In this document: piece by piece, positions 45,592 to 54,706 of the stretch
How the letters are laid out: every line of letters begins with the position of its first letter
Position numbering within the stretch: the stretch's first letter is position 1
Source: Thermococcus gammatolerans EJ3
GTDB taxonomy: Archaea > Methanobacteriota_B > Thermococci > Thermococcales > Thermococcaceae
Length of the DNA: 64,000 bases
NCBI RefSeq assembly: GCF_000022365.1
Contig: NC_012804.1
Location: forward strand, 558,001-622,000
Reading direction: 5' to 3'
Made by a program: the position numbers and the translations under genes
Notes under the pieces: generated by a model
Seen by the model: the letters and a program-made list of their open reading frames with translations, nothing else
Databases searched by the model: none
Told to the model about the DNA's origin: nothing

Positions 45592-45921
45592 ATGGTAAAC
45601 CTTGACGAACTCAAGGTCAACGCTCAGGAGTACCTTGAGGACGCTGATTATCTCTACAACAAAGGCCACTACAACTCGGCCCTCAACCTCTACTTCAAAG
45701 CCCTCGTGGCAATCTGCGACTACATAATCCTCCGCGACACAGGGAAACTCCCGAGGAATCACACTGAGCGCTTTAGGATTCTCGAAGAGAAATATCCTGA
45801 CATCTATGACATCGTGGACTTCCACTTCAACAACTACCGCAAGGCCTACCTCATGAGGGCTACAAAGGAATGGGTGGAGGTGCTGAAAAATGACGTCCAC
45901 AACCTCTACTCTCAGCTCTGA
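45592..45921 (+). CDS. HEPN domain protein, putative toxin of a HEPN-MNT pair
   Basis: 109 residues, all helical: an NAQEYLEDADYLYNKGHYNSAL start, ALVAICDYIILRD, then the family segment LPRNHTERFRILEEKYPDIYD. HEPN toxins are RNases with an Arg-x4-6-His motif; here Arg and His occur in RDTGKLPRNH with unusual spacing, so activity is uncertain. The antitoxin-like MNT gene overlaps its 3' end. A GAGGGAA ribosome binding site precedes ATG 45592, and the promoter has three operator copies. Confidence 0.85.
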   Translation: MVNLDELKVNAQEYLEDADYLYNKGHYNSALNLYFKALVAICDYIILRDTGKLPRNHTERFRILEEKYPDIYDIVDFHFNNYRKAYLMRATKEWVEVLKNDVHNLYSQL

Positions 45922-46534
45922 GCCCCTTCAATTTTTTACCCTCCAAGGAACACTCCACGAAACAGTCAAAAACTTCGTAGAGAATCATAGTGAGGTCTTC
46001 GACGTTGTCCTCTACGGTTCAACTGTCCTCGGGAAAGAGAAACCCAACGACCTCGACCTCATGATACTAACGAGGACGAAACTTCCCGCCTTGGAGCTTA
46101 GGAATCTCATCCTCGAACTCAAAAGAGAGCTCTCCAAAATACTCACAAATGCCAAACTCGACATCAGGGCCATGAGCCTTGAAGAGCTCTTCGACCCGAA
46201 CAACCTCGCAAGCTTGGGGGTCATCATAGAGGGATTTTCTCTCACAAAGAACAAATCAATGGCAGAGCTAATGAATGGGAAAGCATATGCTCTCTTCCGT
46301 TTCACCCTTGAAGGCCTTCCGCGGAAGGACAGGGTTCGCTTCCAGTACGCGCTCAAGGGCAGGGACATGAAGAGCGGCCTCCTCAAGGAGCTGAACGGTG
46401 AACAGTGGGGGGCTTGGGTAGTTGTCGTTCCAATAGAGCACACTTACCGCTTCAGGGACTTCTTGGAGCTTTGGGGTGTAAAATATGAAGCCTTCACAAT
46501 CTTAAAAGGAGCCGACTTGTTCTACAAATTTTGA
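45890..46534 (+). CDS. MNT-type nucleotidyltransferase with long C-terminal part
   Basis: 214 residues. The catalytic signature LYGSTVLGKEKPNDLDLMIL (GS-x9-DxD) and a later AKLDIRAM (third Asp) define a pol-beta-like nucleotidyltransferase. In HEPN-MNT systems the MNT protein can inactivate HEPN by adding AMP. This one has a C-terminal extension of about 100 residues (about 110-214, including KDRVRFQYALKGRDM) beyond the minimal fold of about 100 residues. The start ATG 45890, with GGAGGTG seven bases upstream, overlaps the HEPN gene by 32 bases. Confidence 0.85.
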   Translation: MTSTTSTLSSEPLQFFTLQGTLHETVKNFVENHSEVFDVVLYGSTVLGKEKPNDLDLMILTRTKLPALELRNLILELKRELSKILTNAKLDIRAMSLEELFDPNNLASLGVIIEGFSLTKNKSMAELMNGKAYALFRFTLEGLPRKDRVRFQYALKGRDMKSGLLKELNGEQWGAWVVVVPIEHTYRFRDFLELWGVKYEAFTILKGADLFYKF

Positions 46535-46540
46535 CATCAA

Positions 46541-47890
46541 TTAAAACCTGAACGCCCACTCCGGATACTCACCCGTGAGACATGCCAGACAGAGATCTTC
46601 CCTGCCAACGGCCCTCTTCAGGCCCTCAACGCTGAGGTAAGCCAGGCTGTCGGCGCCTATTGCTTCCCTAACCTTTTCCACCCCTCCGAAGGCCGCTATG
46701 AGCTCGTGCCTCGTGGGGATGTCGATACCCATGTAGCAGGGGTACCTTATCGGCGGCGAGGCGATTCTGACGTGGACTTCCCTCGCGCCGGCCTTCCTGA
46801 GCATCGCGACGATTCTCTTCATCGTCGTGCCCCTGACTATGGAATCGTCGACCAGAACGACCCTCTTCCCGGCGATAACTTCCCTAACCGGCGAGAGCTT
46901 GAGCTTGACCTTCAGCTCACGGTTGAACTGGCCAGGGGTTATAAAGGTCCTCCCGATGTAGCGGTTCTTTATCAGGCCTTCAGCGTAGGGAATCCCGCTC
47001 TCCCGTGAGAAGCCGAGGGCGGCGGCTCTTCCAGAATCGGGAACCGCTATGACAACGTCAGCCTCGGCCGGGCTCTCTCGGGCTAGCTCTACTCCCATCC
47101 TGACCCTCGCGCTGTAAACATTTGTCCTGTCCAGGACGCTGTCCGGCCTCGCGAAGTAGATGTACTCGAAAACGCAGTGGTGGTGGCTTTCCCTGGCGAG
47201 AACCTTGCTCTCAACGCCGTTTTCCGAGAGGAGGAAGACCTCTCCGGGTTCAACGTCCCTTATTTCTCCGTTCTCAGACTCGTTAACGAATAACCTTAAT
47301 GCAGAATCCTCGCTCGCGAAATAGTGGCCATCCCCGGTTCCGTAGCTCAGGGGCCTGAAGCCAACGGGGTCCCTCGCCACGAGGATTTTGCCGTCGAAGA
47401 GGAGTGCAACGGAGTAGGCACCTTTGACTTCGCCAAAAACGGCTCTCATAGCCTCGAACTCGTCCCCCGTCTCGTGGAGGTGCCAGAGGAAGGAAATCCC
47501 GAGCAGTTCGGAGTCAACGGAGTGGCGAAACCTGACGCCGAGCTTTTCATACCTCTCGCGGAGGGGTCTGAAGTTGGTGAGCGTCCCGTTGTGCGCCACC
47601 GCGATTCTCATCCCACAGCACTCCGTTTCGAGGGGCTGGGTCTCGTTGAGCGAGCCGGAGGTGGAGTAGCGGACGTGTGCTATTGCGAGGTTTGACTTAA
47701 TTTTGGCCAAAACCGGTCCCTTAAAAACATCCTGGACAAGACCCGGTCCGGAGACGGTTCTTATTCTATGCCTCCAGACGCTTATTCCCGCGCTCTCCTG
47801 TCCGCGGTGCTGGAGAGCGAGCAGGGCGTAGTATGCCTTCTTTGCTGAGTTCTCCGAGAGCGTTGCAAAGATTCCGCACTTCTCTCGCAT
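46541..47890 (-). CDS. purF: Amidophosphoribosyltransferase
   Basis: 449 residues from ATG 47890. The N-terminal nucleophile is Cys5 in MREKCGIFA, exposed by removal of the short leader. The glutaminase part includes [13 protein letters not shown], and the C-terminal PRPP site includes [12 protein letters not shown]. Catalyses the first step of purine synthesis. The bases before the ATG include GGTGGTGG, so it is preferred over GTG 47899. It is divergent from purC. Confidence 0.95.
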   Translation of the reverse strand: MREKCGIFATLSENSAKKAYYALLALQHRGQESAGISVWRHRIRTVSGPGLVQDVFKGPVLAKIKSNLAIAHVRYSTSGSLNETQPLETECCGMRIAVAHNGTLTNFRPLRERYEKLGVRFRHSVDSELLGISFLWHLHETGDEFEAMRAVFGEVKGAYSVALLFDGKILVARDPVGFRPLSYGTGDGHYFASEDSALRLFVNESENGEIRDVEPGEVFLLSENGVESKVLARESHHHCVFEYIYFARPDSVLDRTNVYSARVRMGVELARESPAEADVVIAVPDSGRAAALGFSRESGIPYAEGLIKNRYIGRTFITPGQFNRELKVKLKLSPVREVIAGKRVVLVDDSIVRGTTMKRIVAMLRKAGAREVHVRIASPPIRYPCYMGIDIPTRHELIAAFGGVEKVREAIGADSLAYLSVEGLKRAVGREDLCLACLTGEYPEWAFRF

Positions 47891-48032
47891 CGCCACCACC
47901 GATTGACGCGTGAAAGTTAATGGCGCTCCATTAAGCTGGTCGAGTTTAGCTGTCCATGCTTAAAAACTTTGCCCAGTTTTTGACAGTAATCAGGCAAAAT
48001 AACACTTAAAAGCAGGTAAGTTTTACACAAAA

Positions 48033-48752
48033 ATGGTGATTCATGTGGAGGTATACGAGGGTAAGGCCAAGAGGGTAATCCCGCTCGACGATGGAAAGGT
48101 CATCCTTGAGTTCAAGGACGATGCCACCGCCTTCGATGGCAAAAAGAAGGCCCGGTTCAAGGGTAAGGGCTGGCTCAACGCCCAGATCAGCGCGGTTCTA
48201 TTCAAAGTTCTTGAGGAGAACGGAATAAAGACTCACTTCATCGGAATCGCTGGGGACAACAGGCTTATCGTCGAGCGCTTGAAGATGTACCCCCTCGAGG
48301 TTGTCGTCAGGAACGTTGTCGCCGGAAGCCTGAAGAAGCGCCTCCCCCTTGAAGAGGGCACGGAGCTTCCTGAGCCGATAGTTGAGCTCTACTACAAGGA
48401 CGACGGCCTCGGCGACCCGATGATTAACCATTACCACGCCAAGGTTCTGGGGGTAAGCGAGGAGGAAGTCAGGGAAATGGAGAGAATTGCCCTCAAGGTC
48501 AACGAGGTTCTCAGGAAGTATTTCACCGAGCGCGGGATAATCCTCGTGGACTTCAAGCTCGAGTTTGGGAAGAATGAGAGGGGAGAGATAGTCCTCGGGG
48601 ACGAGATTAGCCCGGACACCTGCCGATTCTGGGACGCAGAAACGAAGGAGAGCCTTGACAAGGATGTCTTCCGCTTTGACAAAGGTGACCTGATTTCAGC
48701 TTATGAGAAGCTCTACGAGAGGCTTACCGGTGAATCTCCGACTCATAGATGA
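48033..48752 (+). CDS. purC: Phosphoribosylaminoimidazole-succinocarboxamide synthase
   Basis: 239 residues. VYEGKAKRVIPLDDGKVILE, FKDDATAFDG, VVVRNVVAGSLKKRL, ILVDFKLEFG and DEISPDTCRFWD are all typical. The TATA-like CACTTAAAAG at 48003-48012 puts ATG 48033 close to a leaderless start; Pyrococcus homologues have a similar four-residue N-terminus before EVYEGKA. The 3' end overlaps the small minus-strand gene by 29 bases. Confidence 0.95.
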   Translation: MVIHVEVYEGKAKRVIPLDDGKVILEFKDDATAFDGKKKARFKGKGWLNAQISAVLFKVLEENGIKTHFIGIAGDNRLIVERLKMYPLEVVVRNVVAGSLKKRLPLEEGTELPEPIVELYYKDDGLGDPMINHYHAKVLGVSEEEVREMERIALKVNEVLRKYFTERGIILVDFKLEFGKNERGEIVLGDEISPDTCRFWDAETKESLDKDVFRFDKGDLISAYEKLYERLTGESPTHR

Positions 48753-48888
48753 TTAGCACCGTGTAGCAACCTTTCTCGTCCTCTTCTATTTCTATCCTCC
48801 TCAGCCAGATTCCATAAGTTTTAACGGCCTCCTCGACAACCCCCGGTAGCTCCTCAAGGAAGGCCTTTCTCCTCACGGTAAGCTCCAT
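48724..48888 (-). CDS. Small protein (54 residues) after purM, unknown function
   Basis: The sequence begins MELTVRRKAFLEELPGVVEE and continues AVKTYGIWLRRIEIEEDEKG to CYTVLIIYESEIHR. It alternates helix and strand like a small ferredoxin-like unit, without recognised motifs. GGTGTTGG precedes ATG 48888, 32 bases downstream of the purM stop, so it is probably co-transcribed with purM. It is not PurS, whose sequence is different. Coding appears real by codon use and start context. Confidence 0.65.
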   Translation of the reverse strand: MELTVRRKAFLEELPGVVEEAVKTYGIWLRRIEIEEDEKGCYTVLIIYESEIHR

Positions 48889-48920
48889 ACCAACACCTGA
48901 AAAACAAAAGGCCGGGGAGA

Positions 48921-49925
48921 TTAAAGCTTTATCCCGTAGTTCTCGACCCTTATTCCGGGCTCCTTTGTAACCCTTCCGAGCTCAAAGCTCTCATAATACT
49001 TGTTGAGAATCCCCAGAGCCTCCTCCTTCTCCTCCGGGGGAACAATCGCGACGAAGCCCACACCCATGTTGAAGACCCTGAACATCTCCTCCAGCGGAAC
49101 GCCGTTCTCGTGGATTAGCTTGAATATTCCCTCTATTGGAGGCATCTCAAGGGAGAAGCCGTAGTTCGTGAGGCGCTTGAGGTTGATCAGTCCTCCCCCG
49201 GTTATGTGGGCCAGCCCATGAACCTCTACCCTTTCGAGCAGTTCAAGAACCGCCCTCACGTAAATCCTCGTTGGTTCCAAAAGCCACTCCCAGAGTTTTC
49301 TTCCCTCGTACTCGTAGTCGAGGCCGTACTTCGGGATTAGGAGCTTCCTCGCGAGGGTCAGGCCGTTGGAGTGGATTCCCGAGCTCGAAATTCCTATTAC
49401 AGCGTCATCGGGCCTCATCTCCTCGCCGGTGATTACCTTCCCCTTCTCGACGATTCCGATGGCAGTTCCTGCCAAATCGAAGCCGTTTATGAGGTCAGGC
49501 ATCACAGCCGTTTCCCCGCCCACTATCGCTATCCCCGCCTTTTCCGCTCCAGCGTAGAGGCCTTTCGCTATCTCGGCAAATATTTTCTCATCCGGCTCGC
49601 GAACGGCGAGGTAGTCAACGAGGGCTATAGGCTCAGCCCCAACGCAGAGCAGGTCGTTCACGTTCATCGCTATCATGTCTATCCCTATCGTGTTGAACTT
49701 GCCAACCGCCTCAGCGACGAGAACCTTCGTTCCGACGCCGTCTGTCGTCATAGCGAGGTAAAAGTTCCCAAAGTCGAGGAGCGCAGAGTAGTGGCCGAGG
49801 TTTTCTGCAGGCTCCCCGGGCTTTCCCCTCCTGAACTTGAACGTCTCCCTCGCAAGGCCTATGATGTTTTTCAAAGCTCTGACAGTTTTCTCATCGTCCA
49901 CTCCGGCCTGGGCATAGGTCAGCAT
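48921..49925 (-). CDS. purM: Phosphoribosylformylglycinamidine cyclo-ligase
   Basis: 334 residues. [47 protein letters not shown] and [13 protein letters not shown] are the AIR synthetase signatures. ATG 49925 with AGGTGGTG before it is chosen over GTG 49934. It is divergent from purT; the promoter gap holds a palindrome at 50017-50039. Confidence 0.95.
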   Translation of the reverse strand: MLTYAQAGVDDEKTVRALKNIIGLARETFKFRRGKPGEPAENLGHYSALLDFGNFYLAMTTDGVGTKVLVAEAVGKFNTIGIDMIAMNVNDLLCVGAEPIALVDYLAVREPDEKIFAEIAKGLYAGAEKAGIAIVGGETAVMPDLINGFDLAGTAIGIVEKGKVITGEEMRPDDAVIGISSSGIHSNGLTLARKLLIPKYGLDYEYEGRKLWEWLLEPTRIYVRAVLELLERVEVHGLAHITGGGLINLKRLTNYGFSLEMPPIEGIFKLIHENGVPLEEMFRVFNMGVGFVAIVPPEEKEEALGILNKYYESFELGRVTKEPGIRVENYGIKL

Positions 49926-50016
49926 GAGCACCACCTGTGGGAGTTCGTGAGTGGGCTTAAAAGGTTTGCCATTTTCCTGCTAAAAAATCCTTAAATATTC
50001 GAAGCTTTTAACACTA

Positions 50017-50039
50017 AAACGTCAAACACTGTGACGTTT
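50017..50039. promoter_or_regulatory. Inverted repeat in the purM/purT divergent promoter
   Basis: AAACGTCA-N7-TGACGTTT is a perfect 8+8 inverted repeat. It lies about ten bases after the TATA-like CTTTTAACA (about 50006) of purT, over the expected transcription start, and upstream of the minus-strand TATA (ATATTTAAGG, about 49991-50000) of purM. It may be bound by a purine-responsive regulator (inference). Confidence 0.6.
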
Positions 50040-50051
50040 GAGGTGGTGCGG

Positions 50052-51344
50052 ATGAGTAAGCCCCGCGATGAGCTCGGAACGGCTATGACGGATTCTGCAC
50101 AGAAGATACTCCTTCTTGGGAGTGGAGAACTCGGAAAGGAGATAGCGATTGAGGCTCAGAGGCTCGGCGTCGAGGTTGTGGCTGTCGATAGATACGCCAA
50201 CGCCCCGGCCATGCAGGTTGCCCACCGCTCCTACGTCGGCGACATGCGTAATGCGGACTTCCTCTTCTCCGTCGTCGAGAGGGAGAAGCCCGATGCGATA
50301 ATCCCCGAGATTGAGGCGATTAACCTCGACGCCCTCTTCGAGCTTGAGAAGGACGGCTACTTCGTGGTTCCGAACGCGAGAGCGACCTGGATAGCAATGC
50401 ACCGCGAGAGGACGAGAGAAACCCTAGCGAAGGAGGCTAAGGTTCCTACCTCACGCTACGCCTACGCGACCACGCTCGATGAGCTCTACGAGGCCTGCGA
50501 GAGGATAGGCTATCCCTGCCATACCAAGGCGATAATGAGCTCCTCGGGTAAGGGTTCGTACTTCGTTGAAGGCCCGGAAGACATCCCCAAGGCATGGGAA
50601 GTCGCTAAAAAGAAAGCCCGCGGTAGCGCTGACAAGATAATCGTTGAGGAGCACATAGACTTCGACGTTGAGATAACCGAGCTGGCGGTGAGGCACTACG
50701 ACGAGAACGGCGAGGTGGTTACTACCTTCCCGAAGCCCGTCGGCCACTACCAGATTGACGGCGACTATCACGCTAGTTGGCAGCCAGCAGAGATAAGCGA
50801 AAAGGCCGAGCGCGAGGTTTACAGGATAGCGAAGCGCATCACCGATGTCCTCGGCGGTCTCGGACTGTTCGGTGTAGAGATGTTCGTGAAGGGGGACAAG
50901 GTCTGGGCCAACGAGGTCTCGCCGAGGCCTCACGACACGGGGATGGTGACTTTAGCTTCTCACCCAACCGGATTCTCCGAGTTCGGACTTCACCTCAGGG
51001 CCGTCCTCGGTCTGCCGATTCCGGGTGAGTGGGTAAACGGCTATCGTCTGTTCCCGCTCCTGACTCCAGCGGCAACGCACGTTATCAAGGCCAACGTCTC
51101 GGGCTACTCGCCGAGGTTCCGCGGACTGTCTAAAGCCTTAGGCGTCCCGAACGCTACCGTTAGGCTCTTTGGAAAGCCAGAGGCTTACCCTGGCAGGAGG
51201 CTCGGCGTTGCCATAGCCTGGGACAGGAACGTTGAGGAAGCTAAGAGAAAGGCCGAGATGGTTGCCCACATGATAGAGCTCAGAACTCGCTCCTCGGACT
51301 GGCACGGGCAAGATTACGAGAAGAGAAAACATTTAATGGGGTGA
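50052..51344 (+). CDS. purT: Formate-dependent phosphoribosylglycinamide formyltransferase
   Basis: 430 residues from ATG 50052. ATP-grasp enzyme: KILLLGSGELGKEIAIEAQR, PDAIIPEIEAINLDALFELE, MSSSGKGSYFVEGPEDIPKA, ANEVSPRPHDTGMVTL. It uses formate and ATP to formylate GAR, the usual route in archaea lacking folate-dependent PurN. AGGTGG precedes the ATG; the upstream in-frame GTG 50031 lies in the palindrome. Confidence 0.95.
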   Translation: MSKPRDELGTAMTDSAQKILLLGSGELGKEIAIEAQRLGVEVVAVDRYANAPAMQVAHRSYVGDMRNADFLFSVVEREKPDAIIPEIEAINLDALFELEKDGYFVVPNARATWIAMHRERTRETLAKEAKVPTSRYAYATTLDELYEACERIGYPCHTKAIMSSSGKGSYFVEGPEDIPKAWEVAKKKARGSADKIIVEEHIDFDVEITELAVRHYDENGEVVTTFPKPVGHYQIDGDYHASWQPAEISEKAEREVYRIAKRITDVLGGLGLFGVEMFVKGDKVWANEVSPRPHDTGMVTLASHPTGFSEFGLHLRAVLGLPIPGEWVNGYRLFPLLTPAATHVIKANVSGYSPRFRGLSKALGVPNATVRLFGKPEAYPGRRLGVAIAWDRNVEEAKRKAEMVAHMIELRTRSSDWHGQDYEKRKHLMG

Positions 51345-51346
51345 GA

Positions 51347-51517
51347 TCATCCAAAGATGCTCGGTCCGAAGAGGTGCAGGAACACTTCAAAGGCTATGAG
51401 CACGAGGACTATCGCGATGACACCCTTTGGACTGACTTTAATCGCCCTTGTGTCCTCATCGAAGAATCTCATGAGTCCTGCGCCGGTTGGGGGAAGGGTC
51501 GTCTTGTCCTTTGCCAT
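51347..51517 (-). CDS. secG: Sec61-beta (SecG) preprotein translocase subunit
   Basis: 56 residues: KTTLPPTGAGLMRFFDEDT, then one membrane helix (GVIAIVLVLIAFEVFLHLF) and a short GPSIFG end. This is the third subunit of the archaeal SecYE translocon in the cytoplasmic membrane. GGTGATAAAA precedes ATG 51517. It lies two bases from the convergent purT stop. Confidence 0.95.
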   Translation of the reverse strand: MAKDKTTLPPTGAGLMRFFDEDTRAIKVSPKGVIAIVLVLIAFEVFLHLFGPSIFG

Positions 51518-51635
51518 CTTTTATCACCTTCCTTCATTTGGTGAAACGATTAAAAAGCTTTGCCCCGCGGCTCGTTTTTAAGTTTTTTCACTAAAGTTTA
51601 TTAACGTTCACGCCCATCCCTATGCGGTGGGGAGC

Positions 51636-52304
51636 ATGGACTACGGCAGTCTAAGTCCGAGGATGAAAAGGGTCTACACACAGGTTCGTTACCTTGACGA
51701 TTACCACTGGAACATACGTGATGATGCCATAGAGGGAATTCACAAGAAGAGCGGGATAAGGGTTCTCATACTCGCCGCCGACAACAGAGAACACGCCCTG
51801 AAAATTGCCGATGGCTTAAACGAGAGGGGCATCGTGATCATAGCGGTTCCTGAGAAGGGTGTCTTCGCGGTTCACAATGGGGCCTTCGTCATGACGTACA
51901 AGTACGCGAGGGCAACTCTGAGTGATATACATGACCACATCGTCTGGAGCGGTTTCAAAGTCGTCGAAAACGGAAACTCCCTCAAGCAGGAGGACGTCTA
52001 TGAGTACCTCGGCGGCAGGCTCATTGAGCACATAAAGGAGAACGCTGTAATCGGCCAGGATTATGTTTTCTGGCAGTTTTACAGGTGCGAAAAGTGCGGT
52101 AAGTACGTTGATATCGACAACCTTGAGTCTCATCTCAGGGGTCACGGAATAAAGCTCCACGAGAAAAGTGAGGAGAGGTACGAGATCTTTGAGATAAACT
52201 TCCGCGATGGTAAGGTGTACGATAAGTTCGGGGAGGAGGTTCCCCTATCAAAGTTCAGCGACGAGGCGAAAGACTTCCTCCGGGAGTCGATGGAGGGGAA
52301 GTAG
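51636..52304 (+). CDS. Conserved protein with a C2H2-like zinc finger
   Basis: 222 residues from ATG 51636 (GGTGGGGAGC before it; GTG 51627 is part of that). The N-terminal half is alpha/beta ([20 protein letters not shown]) without recognised fold. [20 protein letters not shown] is a C2H2 finger at about residue 150-170. It may bind nucleic acid. Thermococcales-type conserved protein. Convergent with the DUF835 gene, the ends being adjacent. Confidence 0.8.
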   Translation: MDYGSLSPRMKRVYTQVRYLDDYHWNIRDDAIEGIHKKSGIRVLILAADNREHALKIADGLNERGIVIIAVPEKGVFAVHNGAFVMTYKYARATLSDIHDHIVWSGFKVVENGNSLKQEDVYEYLGGRLIEHIKENAVIGQDYVFWQFYRCEKCGKYVDIDNLESHLRGHGIKLHEKSEERYEIFEINFRDGKVYDKFGEEVPLSKFSDEAKDFLRESMEGK

Positions 52305-53447
52305 TCACTCCTTTGGATTTTTCTCTGCTTTCTTCAGGCTTTTTAGTGGTGTGAACTCCCTCAGCACGAGCTTCCATTCCTGTTCCCTCAGGGTTTCAGG
52401 GTTCGCAACGAGGACGAGGGTACCACCGTTGGACAGCACGAAGTCCCTCACCGAAAGCAGGAATTTAAATGCCACTTGGAAGCCAACCTCTACCACAAGG
52501 TACTCAAAGGCGTCAACGTAAACTATCCGGTAGCCCCTCTCGATCTCCCTGATGATCAGGTCTTGGAGTATGCCCAGCTTTGCTGGCGAGATCGCTATTA
52601 CCTTGGGGTTATCGGAGACCTGCCCCTCCTTCGCCTTCGTTATCCAGAACACCATTGAAGCGGGTGTAAACTTTCCAGCAATTTCGACCGGTGAAAGTCT
52701 CGTAACGGCTATCATGTCGTTCTCAAAGAAATTAGGAAGGATTTTCTGGACTTCCTTCCTGTCTCTGGCGAGGTACGCTCCTTGGACAATCTCGGGAGCT
52801 TTGGTTTTCTTAATTGGCTCAGACAGTGGATAGAACACGAATGTAAAGGCTCCTATGGCCGCAAGAAGCCTTCCAACTGCCGCAAGGAAGAAGGCAATGG
52901 TGGAGTACCACTCAACGGGCCTCCCGATGGGATACGTCAGGTTCAGCAGGCCCACTGTGCAGAGGCCAATCGGAAAGAGTCTGTCGAGAAGTCTTCTGGA
53001 AATAACGTGGTTCCAGAGAACGTAACTGACGTATATCAGGGATGCCCCAAGGAGGAGGGAAGGAAAGCTGGCCTTGACCGCGAAGTTGCTTCCAAAGAAG
53101 TTTATCGCGAGGAGGAAGAGCCAGACGTAGGAGGCAATGAGGAGGAGGGAGAGGTAAACCACGTGATTAAAGTTCGTTTTTTCGTACCTGAGGTGCAGCG
53201 TCCCCCATATAGTTAGCAGGGCTATGTAGAAGTCGGGCACTTTGGAGGCGACATCGTAAGCGGGCTGGGGAATCTCTATTCCGAGGGGGGTGAGTATGTA
53301 CGTCTCTATGTCGAGGGCCCCGATGAAAAGTGCCGCCGCGAGGAGGGCCCAGCCCTTGTCCCGGGTTTTGTAGGCCTTCCATGCGACCGTTCCGAAGAGC
53401 ACCCACCTTGAAAGGAAGTTCAGGAGAGGGATGAACTCGGACATCAT
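52305..53447 (-). CDS. Membrane protein with C-terminal DUF835 domain
   Basis: 380 residues: about seven hydrophobic segments in the first 215, then a cytoplasmic domain (about 225-365) of the DUF835 type (AYLARDRKEVQKILPNFFEN, VYVDAFEYLVVEVGFQVAF, GTLVLVANPETL) that resembles a degenerate RecA/KaiC-like fold. It may act in signalling. The start ATG 53447 overlaps the stop of the nucleotidyltransferase gene (ATGA). Confidence 0.8.
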   Translation of the reverse strand: MMSEFIPLLNFLSRWVLFGTVAWKAYKTRDKGWALLAAALFIGALDIETYILTPLGIEIPQPAYDVASKVPDFYIALLTIWGTLHLRYEKTNFNHVVYLSLLLIASYVWLFLLAINFFGSNFAVKASFPSLLLGASLIYVSYVLWNHVISRRLLDRLFPIGLCTVGLLNLTYPIGRPVEWYSTIAFFLAAVGRLLAAIGAFTFVFYPLSEPIKKTKAPEIVQGAYLARDRKEVQKILPNFFENDMIAVTRLSPVEIAGKFTPASMVFWITKAKEGQVSDNPKVIAISPAKLGILQDLIIREIERGYRIVYVDAFEYLVVEVGFQVAFKFLLSVRDFVLSNGGTLVLVANPETLREQEWKLVLREFTPLKSLKKAEKNPKE

Positions 53448-54706
53448 CTCACCCTTTTCTCGACCTTTTCCTGCCTGAGGAGAACCATCGTTCCAGGGGG
53501 AACGTTCCTATCGACGACGACCCCGGGCCCTATGAGGGAGTGACTCCCTATCTTCCTGCCGGGGTAGATGCTGACGTTTATTCCAGTCTTCACCCCGTGC
53601 CCGATTATGGCCCCGAGCTTGTGTCTGCCGCTGTCCTCTAGTTTGCCCTTGATCTCGACCTTGATGTTAGTCCTGTCGTGCCTCAGGTTGGCGGTTATCG
53701 TCCCCGCCCCGAGGTTAACGTTCTCCCCGATTATCGAGTCGCCGACGTAGTTGAGGTGGGGTGCGTTGCTGTTGTCCATTATGATGGAGTTTTTGACTTC
53801 AACGGCGTTACCAATGTGGCAGTTGTCACCTATGCTCGTGTAGGGTCTTATGAAGCAGTTAGGCCCTACCCGGGAGTTCCTCCCGATCTTTACTGGGCCG
53901 ATTATGTAGGCCCCGCTCCTGACGACGGTTCCCTCCCCTATTTCAACTGGCGGGATTATCGTGGCCCCCTCCTCAACAGTGCCCCGTATCTCGTGCCTGA
54001 GTTTGGTTTTTAGGAGATACTCATTGAGCTCGAGAAGGTTCCAAGGCCGTCCAATGTCGTTCCAATAGTCAGAATAAACGGCGTAGGCGACCTTCTTGCC
54101 TGCCTTGATCATAAGGTTGATCGTGTCCGTTATCTCGTACTCCCCCCGCTCGCTGAGGGGAGTCTCCCCGATGAACTCAAAAACATCCGGCCTGAAGAGA
54201 TATATCCCGAGGTTCGCGTAGCCGGGAACCTTTCCGGGCTTTTCAAGAATCCCCACTACCCTGCCCTCTTTCACCTCGACTTTGCCGAAGTGGCTCAGAT
54301 CCTCGAAGTGCTTGAGAACGAGCGCCGCGTCTGCTTTCTCCCTCCTGAATGCGGATACGAGCTCTTTTATGGCCTCAACCTCGAAGTAGATGTCGCCGTT
54401 CGCCACTATGAACTCCTCGTCCCCAACGTGTTCCCTCGCGGATTCCACTGCCTTGGCGGTTCCTTCACCCGGGCGCTGCTCAACGTAGGTTACCGGCTTT
54501 CCTCCGAACTCGTCTCCAAGGGTCTCAATGATCTTTTCCTTCTCGTAGCGGACCACTATTATGAACTCGTCCACGAAGGGATAAAGGTTCTCCATCACAT
54601 ACTCTATTATCGGTCTGTTCGCGACCTTGAGGATGACCTTTGGCCGGTCATCGGTGAGGGGTTTGAGTCTCTCCCCCTTTCCAGCCGCGAGTACAACAGC
54701 CTTCAA
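53444..54706 (-). CDS. GlmU-like bifunctional sugar nucleotidyltransferase/acetyltransferase
   Basis: 420 residues. The N-terminal MKAVVLAAGKGERLKPLTDD, VANGDIYFEV and EYEITDTINLMIKAGK are seen. From about 245 left-handed beta-helix repeats (VGPNCFIRPYTSIGDNCHIG, NSIIMDNSNAPHLNYVGDSI, ENVNLGAGTITANLRHD) match the GlmU acetyltransferase part. It makes UDP-GlcNAc or UDP/dTDP-glucose, as in archaeal GlmU and Sulfolobus ST0452 types. TTG 54706 overlaps the previous stop, with GGGGGTG before it. Confidence 0.88.
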   Translation of the reverse strand: MKAVVLAAGKGERLKPLTDDRPKVILKVANRPIIEYVMENLYPFVDEFIIVVRYEKEKIIETLGDEFGGKPVTYVEQRPGEGTAKAVESAREHVGDEEFIVANGDIYFEVEAIKELVSAFRREKADAALVLKHFEDLSHFGKVEVKEGRVVGILEKPGKVPGYANLGIYLFRPDVFEFIGETPLSERGEYEITDTINLMIKAGKKVAYAVYSDYWNDIGRPWNLLELNEYLLKTKLRHEIRGTVEEGATIIPPVEIGEGTVVRSGAYIIGPVKIGRNSRVGPNCFIRPYTSIGDNCHIGNAVEVKNSIIMDNSNAPHLNYVGDSIIGENVNLGAGTITANLRHDRTNIKVEIKGKLEDSGRHKLGAIIGHGVKTGINVSIYPGRKIGSHSLIGPGVVVDRNVPPGTMVLLRQEKVEKRVR

